A stretch of DNA of 64,000 bases, taken from Faecalicoccus pleomorphus DSM 20574 (GTDB lineage: Bacteria > Bacillota_I > Bacilli_A > Erysipelotrichales > Erysipelotrichaceae). The stretch is from the NCBI RefSeq assembly GCF_000420345.1, contig NZ_ATUT01000001.1, forward strand, positions 248,001 to 312,000, in the 5' to 3' direction. The notes under the pieces were generated by a model. The model searched no databases, was not told the DNA's origin, and saw only the letters and a list, made by a program, of their open reading frames with translations. Below are positions 8,483 to 16,342 of the stretch, piece after piece (position 1 is the first letter of the stretch; each line of letters begins with the position of its first letter). The position numbers were made by a program, and so were the translations under genes.

Positions 8483-8656
8483 TTACTGAGAAATAGCTCC
8501 AACAGGGCAAGTTCCTACACAAGAACCACAGTCGATGCAAGTAGCTTCATCACAAGTAGATTTACCTTCATCGTCCATAGAAAGTGCCCCAACTGGACAT
8601 CCACCAACACATGCAGCACATCCGATGCAAGCGTCTTTATCAATAGTAACAGCCAT
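8483..8656 (-). CDS. 2[4Fe-4S] ferredoxin
   Basis: A 57-residue bacterial ferredoxin carrying low-potential electrons in the cytoplasm. Two classic cluster motifs are seen: CIGCAACVGGCPVGA near residues 10-24 and CIDCGSCVGTCPVGA near 40-54, each CxxCxxCxxxCP. The length equals clostridial 2[4Fe-4S] ferredoxins. It starts MAVTIDKDACIGC with a strong AAGGAGGAAC ribosome site, and it has its own consensus promoter and terminator, so it is probably an abundant single-gene transcript. The redox partner is not in the window. Confidence 0.96.
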   Translation of the reverse strand: MAVTIDKDACIGCAACVGGCPVGALSMDDEGKSTCDEATCIDCGSCVGTCPVGAISQ

Positions 8657-8689
8657 TTTTAATGTTCCTCCTTATTTAACTTCATGTAT

Positions 8690-8718
8690 AGTATAGACGT
8701 TAAATTTAGGGGTTTCAA
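8690..8718 (-). promoter_or_regulatory. promoter of ferredoxin gene
   Basis: The -35 TTGAAA (8713-8718) and -10 TATACT (8690-8695) are exactly 17 bases apart on the minus strand, close to the sigma-A consensus. The leader would be about 25 bases long. Confidence 0.8.
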
Positions 8719-8757
8719 GCCAAAGTAGTAAGTAAAAACTTACTGGTAATTAAAGCT

Positions 8758-8783
8758 ATGACGGACGCTGTAACGTCCGTCAT
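8758..8783 (-). terminator. hairpin after rny
   Basis: A perfect 10-bp inverted repeat (ATGACGGACG / CGTCCGTCAT) with a 6-base loop lies just after the rny stop codon. The bases after it on the minus strand are only moderately T-rich, so termination may be partial. Confidence 0.6.
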
Positions 8784-8791
8784 TTCTTGTT

Positions 8792-10345
8792 CTATTTTGC
8801 CAATTCCTGAGCACGAATCTCACGAATTACATTGACTTTGATCTGTCCCGGATATGTTAATTCCGATTCGATCTGGTCACGAATCTCACGTGCCAGTTTT
8901 ACACAGGTCAAGTCATCCACAGATTCCGGATTTACCATAACGCGAATTTCACGTCCTGCCTGAATCGCAAATGCGTTTTGCACACCTTCGTAGGAAGTTG
9001 CGATCTTTTCCAGATTTTCCAAACGATCGATGTAAGCCTGAGCGCTCTCTTTTCGTGCACCCGGACGTGCTGCGCTGATTGTATCAGCCGCAATGACTAA
9101 ATGGCTTGTCAAAAACTTCGGTTCTACATCCCCATGATGAGAAAGAATGGCATTTAATACGATTTCCTTTTCACCATGCTTCTTACAGAACTTATAGCCC
9201 AACTCTACATGAGAGCCATCCTGCTGTTCGATGTTCAAAGCCTTTCCAATGTCATGCAACAAGCCGGCACGTTTAGCCATCTGCTGATTTAAGCCCAACT
9301 CGGCAGCCATGGCACCTGCTAAATAAGCCACCTCGATCGAATGTTGCAACGCATTCTGTCCATACGAATAACGATACTTCATCGTACCAATCAGTTTTAC
9401 GATCTCCCGATCGATCTTTCCAATTCCCAGTTTAAAGATGGCATCTTCTCCCGCATTCATGATCTCCTGGTCAATTTCCTGCTGGTATTTCTTTACCACT
9501 TCTTCAATACGGCCCGGCTGGATACGACCATCACGAATTAAATGCTCTAATGCCAGTCGTGCCACTTCACGGCGAACCGGGTTAAAACAAGTGATCGTAA
9601 TCAAATCCGGTGTATCATCAATGTTCAACTCTACACCCGTTGCTTGTTCAAAAGCACGAATGTTACGGCCTTCACGTCCGATGATTCGACCCTTCATCTC
9701 TTCGCCGGGAATGCTGACAACGCTGACCGTACGCTCCTGCGTTTCCTGCTGTGACATACGCTCGATCGCTAAGGCAATAATATTCTGCGCTTTTTGCTGC
9801 GCCGTTGCCTTGGCTTCTTCTTCCTTGTCTTTGATGTACGCAATTGTTTCATGCTCCATCTTCTTTTCCACAACAGAGAATAATTCCTTGCGGGCATCCT
9901 GCTGTGACATCTTAGCTACACCTTCCAAAACCACGATTTGGTTATCGATTTGTTCCTGCAGCTTTTTCTCTTTGTTCTCTAAGGATGATAGTTTATCAGT
10001 CACTTTCTGCATTTTTTCGGTAATCTGACGCTCTTTTTGATTTAAAGCTTCATCACGAAAATTCAAGTTATCTTCTCTTCGCAATAACTTGTTTTCCAGG
10101 TTTTGTACTTCCTGTCTTCTTTCTTTGATGTCTTTTTCTGCTTCGATCTTTAAATCGTGAGCCTGTGTTTTACCATCCAAGACTGCCTGTTTCAGTTTTG
10201 CCTGTGCTTCTGATTCGGCATCTTTTAAAATTCGTTCTGCTTCTTGCTGATTTTTATTAAACCCTGCTTTGTTATAGACGATCATTCCACCGCCGCCAAC
10301 ACACAGACCTATGATCCCTGAGATAAGAGCGGTAATTGGATCCAT
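8792..10345 (-). CDS. rny: ribonuclease Y
   Basis: Membrane-anchored endoribonuclease that starts mRNA decay in many Bacillota. The 517-residue protein has one N-terminal transmembrane helix (about residues 4-22), a long charged coiled coil (about 25-195), a KH RNA-binding domain with GRIIGREGRNIRAFE near 215, and the HD catalytic domain with HDIGKA near 360. The ATG at 10345 is seven bases from AGGAGG. Another ATG six bases upstream is too close to that site. A promoter and a following hairpin suggest a single-gene transcript. With the RNase J-like gene nearby, two RNA-decay factors lie within 6 kb. Confidence 0.96.
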   Translation of the reverse strand: MDPITALISGIIGLCVGGGGMIVYNKAGFNKNQQEAERILKDAESEAQAKLKQAVLDGKTQAHDLKIEAEKDIKERRQEVQNLENKLLRREDNLNFRDEALNQKERQITEKMQKVTDKLSSLENKEKKLQEQIDNQIVVLEGVAKMSQQDARKELFSVVEKKMEHETIAYIKDKEEEAKATAQQKAQNIIALAIERMSQQETQERTVSVVSIPGEEMKGRIIGREGRNIRAFEQATGVELNIDDTPDLITITCFNPVRREVARLALEHLIRDGRIQPGRIEEVVKKYQQEIDQEIMNAGEDAIFKLGIGKIDREIVKLIGTMKYRYSYGQNALQHSIEVAYLAGAMAAELGLNQQMAKRAGLLHDIGKALNIEQQDGSHVELGYKFCKKHGEKEIVLNAILSHHGDVEPKFLTSHLVIAADTISAARPGARKESAQAYIDRLENLEKIATSYEGVQNAFAIQAGREIRVMVNPESVDDLTCVKLAREIRDQIESELTYPGQIKVNVIREIRAQELAK

Positions 10346-10394
10346 ACTCATACCTCCTAATCCTAGTTAAGTTTTTAAACGAAAAACCATATCT

Positions 10395-10423
10395 ATTATA
10401 CATAAAAAACACATCAAAGTCTA
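10395..10423 (-). promoter_or_regulatory. promoter of rny
   Basis: A perfect -10 TATAAT (10395-10400) sits 17 bases from a weaker -35 TAGACT (10418-10423) on the minus strand. Confidence 0.6.
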
Positions 10424-10504
10424 ATGATAAATATCGAGATGCATCCCTGCCGATACAACTAAATTCTGTTCAAATTTAAGATTTTAAATAATTTAAATGG
10501 TTCA

Positions 10505-10744
10505 TCAATATTTATAATACACGATGGCTGCTGCCATAAGCTGTACAATAGCAACCAAAAACCATGTACTAAACGGCTTATCTTTCTCTTTCATTTCCTG
10601 CACCGCATAAATTATACTGCTTATTCCGATCAAAACCATCGCAAGACTAATAAAGAATAATAGCACTATATTAAAAAACGAAAGAATTAAAATAATTAGA
10701 CAAAGTATGATCAATAGATAATTGATGAGACGATTTCTTTTCAT
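10505..10744 (-). CDS. small membrane protein, unknown
   Basis: A 79-residue protein, not recognised. It begins with a basic MKRNR, followed by two very hydrophobic segments that nearly merge (about residues 8-48), a short charged loop (QEMKEKDKPF) and a third segment (about 60-77). It is therefore an integral membrane protein with the N-terminus probably inside. AGGAGTG lies seven bases before the ATG, so translation looks real. It stands alone between rny and the tRNA gene; no function is inferred. Confidence 0.65.
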   Translation of the reverse strand: MKRNRLINYLLIILCLIILILSFFNIVLLFFISLAMVLIGISSIIYAVQEMKEKDKPFSTWFLVAIVQLMAAAIVYYKY

Positions 10745-11033
10745 GGTATCACTCCTATCCGAATATATCTCGAAAGCACTTTGCGGAATAAAAGATACAT
10801 TTAACGATCTCTTTTACGATATAATTCAAAGTTGAAGAAACATCATCTTTCTTTAGAAATAAAAAAGAAAACAGGTATGAATATGTATTAAATTTAATGC
10901 TAGTTATATTTTACAATACTTAAATCATAACATCTATATTTTTTATATGTTTTGTAATTTGAATTGTATATTTTTAAAGATAGGGATACTCGATTTATAT
11001 CCATCACATCTTATGATCTTACATATAAAGAAG
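10745..11033. other. AT-rich intergenic stretch, no gene seen
   Basis: About 290 bases between the small membrane protein and the tRNA-Ala terminator. No open frame with a ribosome site, no RNA gene and no clear repeat was found. It presumably holds the promoter of the small membrane protein, but I could not pick a convincing one. Confidence 0.5.
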
Positions 11034-11040
11034 CACAAAA

Positions 11041-11062
11041 AAAGTGCTCGCTAAAGCACTTT
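11041..11062 (-). terminator. terminator after tRNA-Ala
   Basis: An 8-bp perfect stem AAAGTGCT / AGCACTTT with a 6-base loop is followed on the minus strand by TTTTTTT (read from 11040 down). It ends the yceD-rpmF-tRNA transcript. Confidence 0.85.
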
Positions 11063-11074
11063 ACATTTCGATTA

Positions 11075-11150
11075 TGGTGGAGCGTAGGGGGCTCGAACCC
11101 CTGACCTCTACGCTGCCAGCGTAGCGCTCTCCCAGCTGAGCTAACACCCC
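11075..11150 (-). tRNA. tRNA-Ala (anticodon GGC)
   Basis: A 76-base cloverleaf on the minus strand. The anticodon stem CTACG/CGTAG encloses the loop CTGGCAG, giving anticodon GGC, which reads alanine GCC/GCU. The D arm (GCTC/GAGC), T arm (AGGGG-TTCGAGC-CCCCT) and acceptor (GGGGTGT with ACGCTCC) all pair, with wobble pairs in the acceptor. The 3' CCA is encoded. It lies 32 bases after the rpmF stop, separated by a hairpin, and has no obvious promoter of its own. Confidence 0.96.
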
Positions 11151-11159
11151 AAAAATAGA

Positions 11160-11178
11160 AGCTGACTCAGTCAGCTTA
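11160..11178 (-). terminator. hairpin between rpmF and tRNA-Ala
   Basis: An 8-bp stem AAGCTGAC / GTCAGCTT with a 3-base loop is followed by CTATTTTT on the minus strand, ending nine bases before the tRNA. It may be a leaky terminator or a processing site that trims the tRNA precursor. Confidence 0.65.
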
Positions 11179-11182
11179 TTCA

Positions 11183-11353
11183 TTAACCTTCGATAATTTT
11201 TTTACCGTTGTATTCCCCACAAGAACACATTTTATGTGCAAGTTTATATTCACCACAATTTGGACAACGTGTTAATGCCGGTTTACTCAATTTGTAGTGA
11301 GTTCTACGTTTTGCCTTACGTGTTTTTGATCCTCTTCTCTGTTGAACAGCCAT
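11183..11353 (-). CDS. rpmF: 50S ribosomal protein L32
   Basis: A 56-residue structural protein of the large ribosomal subunit. It starts [20 protein letters not shown], the standard basic N-terminus of L32, and keeps four cysteines in CPNCGEYK and CSCGEY, so this is the zinc-binding form. A strong AGGAGGTG precedes the ATG. It lies 11 bases downstream of yceD, the usual bacterial pair, and the tRNA-Ala gene follows closely. Confidence 0.96.
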   Translation of the reverse strand: MAVQQRRGSKTRKAKRRTHYKLSKPALTRCPNCGEYKLAHKMCSCGEYNGKKIIEG

Positions 11354-11364
11354 GGTTACACCTC

Positions 11365-11871
11365 CTAGTCATCATCCAGTTTGAATTCATTTAACTTTGC
11401 CCATCTAGGATCGATCTTCTCCTCTTTAGGATCCTGATCCGACAGGACTTGCCATCCATCCCCCTTTGGATATTGATCTCTTGGACAGTTGGTAATGTGC
11501 ATAGGTGCTTCATAAATCACTGCCTGTAAGATCTCCGGGTTTATATCGATCGTATCCTTCTTGACAACGATAATCTCGTCTTCATCCGGATCGACCGGTT
11601 CGAATGAATAGGTTACTTGCGACGTTGTGTCAAATGTCACTTCTAGGTCTTCCAGAGTAATGGAATCTGGAACGATCATCACTCCATCCAGTTCCAAATT
11701 GGAAAAGACCAAAGAAGATTGGTCAAACTGTAAAGTACCAGTTATATGTACCTCTGGAATGGATTTGACTTGAGTATGACGCAGAAAATCATTTTCTTCC
11801 ACAGAGATTCTCTCATCGATATGAATGATTCCATTTTTCGCATTTTGAAAATCAATTTTTTGAAATTTCAC
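11365..11871 (-). CDS. YceD/DUF177-family protein (YlbN-like)
   Basis: A 168-residue member of the YceD (DUF177) family, almost always encoded just upstream of rpmF and linked to 23S rRNA accumulation in studied bacteria and plants. The acidic middle ([14 protein letters not shown]) and the C-terminal motif with [11 protein letters not shown] are typical. I choose the GTG at 11871, with GAGGTGGAG just upstream. An in-frame ATG at 11892 coincides with the predicted transcription start, so it is unlikely to be used. The biochemical activity of the family is not established from sequence. Confidence 0.87.
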   Translation of the reverse strand: MKFQKIDFQNAKNGIIHIDERISVEENDFLRHTQVKSIPEVHITGTLQFDQSSLVFSNLELDGVMIVPDSITLEDLEVTFDTTSQVTYSFEPVDPDEDEIIVVKKDTIDINPEILQAVIYEAPMHITNCPRDQYPKGDGWQVLSDQDPKEEKIDPRWAKLNEFKLDDD

Positions 11872-11897
11872 GATCTCCACCTCATGTCGCATTTGAT

Positions 11898-11926
11898 ATT
11901 ATAATAAAACACCTGACGAAAGTCAA
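11898..11926 (-). promoter_or_regulatory. promoter of yceD-rpmF(-tRNA-Ala)
   Basis: The -35 TTGACT (11921-11926) and perfect -10 TATAAT (11898-11903) are 17 bases apart on the minus strand. The start would be near 11891, which supports the GTG start of yceD at 11871. It overlaps the oppositely oriented tmcAL promoter. Confidence 0.85.
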
Positions 11927-11941
11927 CTTAAATGGTAAGAT
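11913..11941 (+). promoter_or_regulatory. promoter of tmcAL, abutting its start codon
   Basis: A TGG-extended -10 TAAGAT (11936-11941) lies 17 bases from CTGACG (11913-11918). Only six bases separate the -10 box from the ATG at 11948, and no Shine-Dalgarno sequence is seen, so the mRNA should be leaderless or nearly so. Confidence 0.55.
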
Positions 11942-11947
11942 ATTATC

Positions 11948-12967
11948 ATGAAAATTACAGGAATCATTGCCGAATACAATCCATTTCACCAGGGGCATAT
12001 CTATCACATTCAAAAGGCAAAGGAAATTACTCAATGCGATTGTTTAGTTGTTATTCTTACAGGCTGCTTTTCGCAACGTGGTTTACCATCCCTGCTAACG
12101 CCTTATGATAAAACTAAGCTTGCTTTGCAGTATGGAGCAAATTTGGTTTTAGAATGCCCGGTTTGTTTTGGAGCGCAGAGTGCGGATTATTTTGCCAAAT
12201 ACAATTTACAGGCACTATCCTGCCTTCCAATCGATACACTTTGTTTCGGATCCGAAACAAACGATGTTGCTTATTTGCGACATCTTTTAACGAGACAAAA
12301 GGAAATTTCTGCTGACCCTTCAAAAAGTTTAAACATAAACCAGAATTTGGATATCCAGCCTAATGATATATTAGGCATGCAGTATATCCGTTATTGTGAT
12401 TTATACCACATTGAACCGGTAACGATTCATAGAAATCCTGCCTATAAAAGCGCAACGCAGACCCGTTCTGATTTCTTTTCCGGAAAAGAAGAATTCTACG
12501 GTTCCCTGTTTTTGAAAGAACAATCCTGGGATACGTATTATCCTTATTTACGTCTTCTTTTACAAATGATGGATGCCGAAGATCTAAGAAAGATACATCT
12601 GGTAACCGAAGGCATTGAAAATCGTTTAAAAGCTGTGGCACAAAGCGCATCCAACTGGTCTTCCTTTTTAGAGGCTGCCATCACAAAAACATATACACGT
12701 GCCCGAATACAAAGAACGTGTTTGATGATTCTTTTACAAATTAAGAAAGAAGAGATGAAGGAGACATCTTTCTATAAACTTAAGGTTTTAGGATTTGATT
12801 CCATCGGAAAAGCCTGCTTGAAACAATGTGATGCATCCAATATCATTACACGTTTTAATCAGATGGATCCTTTTCTTCAAGCGATCCATCAAAAGACATG
12901 GGCATTGTATAACAGTGTTTTAAAACATCCTATTCCGGAAAGGCCGGTGCTCATCTATGATCGTTAA
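11948..12967 (+). CDS. tmcAL: tRNA(Met) cytidine acetate ligase TmcAL
   Basis: Uses ATP and acetate to make N4-acetylcytidine at the wobble position of elongator tRNA-Met. The 339-residue protein opens MKITGIIAEYNPFHQGHIYH, the nucleotidyltransferase HxGH-type signature of this family (YlbM in Bacillus), followed by CFSQRGLPSLL and LCFGSE. It is somewhat shorter than the roughly 400-residue Bacillus protein. The gene is divergent from yceD-rpmF, the same neighbourhood as in Bacillus. There is no ribosome site and the promoter touches the ATG. Its last 11 bases overlap the DUF218 gene. Confidence 0.9.
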   Translation: MKITGIIAEYNPFHQGHIYHIQKAKEITQCDCLVVILTGCFSQRGLPSLLTPYDKTKLALQYGANLVLECPVCFGAQSADYFAKYNLQALSCLPIDTLCFGSETNDVAYLRHLLTRQKEISADPSKSLNINQNLDIQPNDILGMQYIRYCDLYHIEPVTIHRNPAYKSATQTRSDFFSGKEEFYGSLFLKEQSWDTYYPYLRLLLQMMDAEDLRKIHLVTEGIENRLKAVAQSASNWSSFLEAAITKTYTRARIQRTCLMILLQIKKEEMKETSFYKLKVLGFDSIGKACLKQCDASNIITRFNQMDPFLQAIHQKTWALYNSVLKHPIPERPVLIYDR

Positions 12968-13529
12968 AATGCTTTTGGTTTTGTTCATTTTATTTGTAGT
13001 ATGCTTGCTGTTGGTGTATCTTCATTATTTTCCTGCCATACCTAGACGAAAGGAAAATTACCCCTATGCTCTTTTATTAGGATGTCCCAGTCACAATGAC
13101 GGTTCGTATGCAACCAGCCAGATTCGCCGATGTGAACTGGCAATGGAAGCTTATAAAAAGGGTTATTTTGATACATTGATCATTTCCGGAGGTGCTGTCA
13201 AAAATGAATATGTAGAAAGCCTTCAAATGGAAAAATACATTCGAAAGCGCATTTCTATGCCGATTGTATGTGAGACAAAAGCAAGAAACACATGGGAAAA
13301 TTTTCAATTCACGAAAGAGAAAATCGGTGATGTCCCGGTTTTGATTTTGTCCAGCGGCACTCATATTCGCCGTGCCTGTGCCATCGGAAAAAGTTTTTTT
13401 AAAGAATACAGCGGTCTCTGGTATCCGGATCATAAGCCCAAACACATCCTTCGTGAGATCGCATCACGTTGCATCTATATTTCTATCGAATATAAAAAGA
13501 AAAAAGCTACAAAACATATCGTTTCATAG
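12957..13529 (+). CDS. YdcF/SanA-like DUF218 membrane-anchored protein
   Basis: A 190-residue protein with one N-terminal transmembrane helix (about residues 4-24) followed by an extracytoplasmic DUF218 domain. Typical blocks are YALLLGCP near residue 37, SQIRRCELAMEAYKKG, LIISGGAV, ETKARNTWENFQFT and LILSSGTHIRRA. The family includes SanA, linked to envelope integrity, and YdcF, but its chemistry is unclear. It overlaps tmcAL by 11 bases and should be translationally coupled to it. It converges on rel with no gap; its terminator lies inside the rel coding sequence. Confidence 0.82.
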   Translation: MIVKMLLVLFILFVVCLLLVYLHYFPAIPRRKENYPYALLLGCPSHNDGSYATSQIRRCELAMEAYKKGYFDTLIISGGAVKNEYVESLQMEKYIRKRISMPIVCETKARNTWENFQFTKEKIGDVPVLILSSGTHIRRACAIGKSFFKEYSGLWYPDHKPKHILREIASRCIYISIEYKKKKATKHIVS

Positions 13530-15734
13530 CTATTGAATCGTTCGTATGACGTCGGTGACGCTACGAACTTTTTTTAGATTGGTCATGATCACTTTTAAAT
13601 GATCAGCATCCTGCACCGTGATTGCAAGTTTAGTCGTAGCCGTCAGATTGTTTTCATCAACACAGGAATCTACATGGCGTAAATACGCATTGCATTGTTG
13701 TAGTGTTGTCACGATATCGCTTAAAAGGAAGTTTCGATCATCACTGTAAACGATTAATTTCACCTCGTAGCGTTTTTCATCGATATGCTCTGCCCAACTT
13801 ACCGGAATCAGACGTTTTTTCTCATTGGCAATGTTTGGACAATCTGCACGATGTACTTTAACACCCTGCCCTTTTGAGATATAGCCTACAATCGCATCCC
13901 CCGGAATCGGTGAACAACAGTTGGCCAGAGAAACCGCAATCGTGTCGATACCCGGAACAATAACACCACAGCTTGTGGCTTTTTGTTCTTTTGGTAATGC
14001 TTTATTAAACTGTTTAACGATTTCTTCATCGCTTAGGGCCGACTGACGATTTTTAACTAGTCGATCCACGACAGCCTGTACAGAAACCCGTTTATTGGCA
14101 ATCGCAACATAAAGATCATCCAGTGCTTTAAACGACAAAGAATGTAAAATGCCTTCTATACGCTTAGGTTGCAGATAGGACTCATCCAGCTTTTCCTTTT
14201 TGAATTCCTCCTGCAACATCTCTTGTCCTTTTTTGATGACTTCCCGCCGGTCACTTTGTTCCTGGCGCTGTAAAAAGGAACGAATCTTATTACGAGCATG
14301 ACCGCTTTTAACAATCTTGATCCAGTCCTTTGATGGTCCCGGTGAATTGTTATTGGTTAAAATATCGACAACATCTCCGGTTTTTAATGGGGTATTTAAA
14401 GGAACGATGGCACCATTGACTGTAGCTCCCACCGTCTTATGACCGACTTCTGTATGTACACGATAAGCAAAATCGATTGGTGTTGAACCACTTGGTAAGG
14501 CAATGACCTTCCCTCTTGGTGTCAGACAATAGACATTGGCTTCAAAAATATCTTTTTGAAGCACATTCATATATTCTAACGGATCTTCACTTTCCTCATC
14601 AGTCATCATGGAAAAATCACGGAACCAGGAAAGCTTGTCTTCGATTTCTTTTTGTTCGATTTCCGGCACGGAATTTGGCTTTTCCTTATAGCGCCAGTGG
14701 GCCGCAACACCACGCTCGGCAATCGCATCCATATCTTCAGTACGAATCTGGATTTCAAAAATATTACCGTGTTGAGGCTCTACGATCGTTGTGTGCAAAG
14801 ACTGATACATATTTGCCTTGGGCATGGCTATATAATCTTTAAAACGTCCGGGAATCGGACGATAGGTCGCATGGATATAGCCCAAAATTTCATAACAATG
14901 TGTTACGGTATCTGTCACGATACGAATGGCCAAAAGATCCAGGATCTCTTCAAACCGTTTGTTTTTGGTCACCATCTTTTTATAGATGCTGTAAAAATGT
15001 TTAGAACGTCCAAAAATGCGATATTTGATATTATACGTATCCAATATCGTTGTAATGTCTTTGATCATCATTTGAACTTGTTCGTTTCGCTCTTCTTCTC
15101 TTTGTTTGACAAGACCTTTGATCTCGTTATACTTTTTCGGATCGATATACTTAAAGGATAGATCTTCCAGTTCGTTTTTGATTGAACTGATACCTAAACG
15201 ATGGGCGATGGGCGCATAAACACTCAGGGTTTCTCTAGCGATCTTCTGCTGCTTTTCCGGCTTCATATATTCCAGCGTTCGCATATTGTGCAAACGGTCT
15301 GCCAACTTGATCAAGATTACGCGAATATCCTTGGCCATCGCAATAAAAAGCTTTCGATGGTTGTTTGCCTGGTATTCCTTTTCATCCTTGAACTGAATAT
15401 TTCCGATCTTCGTAACAGCATCTACCATCGTTTGGATCTCATCACCAAATTCCTGACGAATCGTATCGTCCGTTACATCGGCACAGTCTTCCACCGTATC
15501 ATGCAAAAGGCCGGCCGCAATCGTCTTTGGCCCACAATGCATCTCAGCCAGTGTATTAGCCACTTGTATGACATGTGTCACATAAGGAGCCCCGCTTTTT
15601 CGAAACTGCCCCTCATGATGTTTTTGGGCAAACTGATAAGCCTTAACAATCAGATCTATATTTTCCGGACGTTTGATGTAGGTCTTGATTTGTTTTAGAC
15701 ATTCATCAAATGTCACTTCTTTTTTATGTGCCAC
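13530..15734 (-). CDS. relA: bifunctional (p)ppGpp synthetase/hydrolase Rel
   Basis: Makes and degrades the stringent-response alarmone. The 734 residues show, in order, an HD hydrolase domain (HDTVEDC near 78), the synthetase domain with GRSKHFYSIYKKM and the RFKD motif near 296 (the basic form found in bifunctional enzymes), YQSLHTT, a TGS domain (about 395-455), the conserved CC/zinc-finger region near 605 and a C-terminal ACT domain. The start is a GTG at 15734 with AAAGGAG eight bases upstream. It follows apt, as in Bacillus (recJ-apt-rel). The far 3' end carries a terminator for the opposite strand. Confidence 0.96.
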   Translation of the reverse strand: MAHKKEVTFDECLKQIKTYIKRPENIDLIVKAYQFAQKHHEGQFRKSGAPYVTHVIQVANTLAEMHCGPKTIAAGLLHDTVEDCADVTDDTIRQEFGDEIQTMVDAVTKIGNIQFKDEKEYQANNHRKLFIAMAKDIRVILIKLADRLHNMRTLEYMKPEKQQKIARETLSVYAPIAHRLGISSIKNELEDLSFKYIDPKKYNEIKGLVKQREEERNEQVQMMIKDITTILDTYNIKYRIFGRSKHFYSIYKKMVTKNKRFEEILDLLAIRIVTDTVTHCYEILGYIHATYRPIPGRFKDYIAMPKANMYQSLHTTIVEPQHGNIFEIQIRTEDMDAIAERGVAAHWRYKEKPNSVPEIEQKEIEDKLSWFRDFSMMTDEESEDPLEYMNVLQKDIFEANVYCLTPRGKVIALPSGSTPIDFAYRVHTEVGHKTVGATVNGAIVPLNTPLKTGDVVDILTNNNSPGPSKDWIKIVKSGHARNKIRSFLQRQEQSDRREVIKKGQEMLQEEFKKEKLDESYLQPKRIEGILHSLSFKALDDLYVAIANKRVSVQAVVDRLVKNRQSALSDEEIVKQFNKALPKEQKATSCGVIVPGIDTIAVSLANCCSPIPGDAIVGYISKGQGVKVHRADCPNIANEKKRLIPVSWAEHIDEKRYEVKLIVYSDDRNFLLSDIVTTLQQCNAYLRHVDSCVDENNLTATTKLAITVQDADHLKVIMTNLKKVRSVTDVIRTIQ
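13540..13575 (+). terminator. terminator of tmcAL-DUF218, inside rel coding sequence
   Basis: GTTCGTA (13540-13546) pairs with TACGAAC (13562-13568) and is followed by seven T bases. On the other strand the same bases encode the last residues of Rel, including KKVRSVTDV, so a terminator and an antisense coding end share sequence. Confidence 0.75.
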
Positions 15735-15759
15735 ACCAAAGTCTCCTTTCTATTGATCC

Positions 15760-16281
15760 CTATTCTCCTTCAAAATGTGTCAGAGAAAGCACCGGTATAT
15801 CCTTAAATTTTTCTTTACCTTTTAAATCATCCAATTCGATCACAAATCCAATTCCTGCCACGATTGCCTGTTTGAATTCCACCATCTTGATCATAGCTTC
15901 TACCGTACCTCCGGTAGCTAGCAAATCGTCAATGATGACGACACGCATTCCTTCTTGAATGGCATCAATATGCATTTGCAGCTCATCCACACCATATTCG
16001 AGCTGATATGTTTGTGACATTGTTTTCCTTGGCAACTTACCGGGCTTTCGTACCGGTGCAAAACCAACATGACATTCCAAGGCCACCGGAATACCGAAAA
16101 AGAAGCCTCGTGCCTCCGGGGCAATGATCAAATCTGCCTTCACCTCTTTGGCAAATGCCGAAAGTTTTTCCGTAACGTATTTCATACAGTCCGGATTTTT
16201 CAAGATCGGTGTTACGTCCCGAAAAATGATGCCTTCCTTAGGGAAGCCGGGAATACTGGCAATGTATTGTTTAATATTCAT
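15760..16281 (-). CDS. apt: adenine phosphoribosyltransferase
   Basis: Purine salvage enzyme that converts adenine and PRPP to AMP. At 173 residues it is normal size. The PRPP-binding loop VVIIDDLLATGGT is at about residues 113-125, and the N-terminus (IKQYIASIPGFPKEGIIFRD) is the family signature. It lies 25 bases upstream of rel and downstream of recJ, the usual Bacillota order, so the three are probably co-transcribed. Confidence 0.97.
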   Translation of the reverse strand: MNIKQYIASIPGFPKEGIIFRDVTPILKNPDCMKYVTEKLSAFAKEVKADLIIAPEARGFFFGIPVALECHVGFAPVRKPGKLPRKTMSQTYQLEYGVDELQMHIDAIQEGMRVVIIDDLLATGGTVEAMIKMVEFKQAIVAGIGFVIELDDLKGKEKFKDIPVLSLTHFEGE

Positions 16282-16342
16282 ATGTGATCTCCTTTAAATT
16301 ACTTCTATTTTACATGAATCCCTGCACTGAAACAATGACATT

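Noticed and set aside
9438-10028. 196-codon plus-strand frame
   Set aside because: It lies fully inside rny on the other strand, has no ribosome site, and its composition is the mirror of the rny coiled coil.
11881-11892. ATG at 11892 as yceD start
   Set aside because: It coincides with the predicted transcription start (about 11891), so it is unlikely to be translated; the GTG at 11871 has a good ribosome site.
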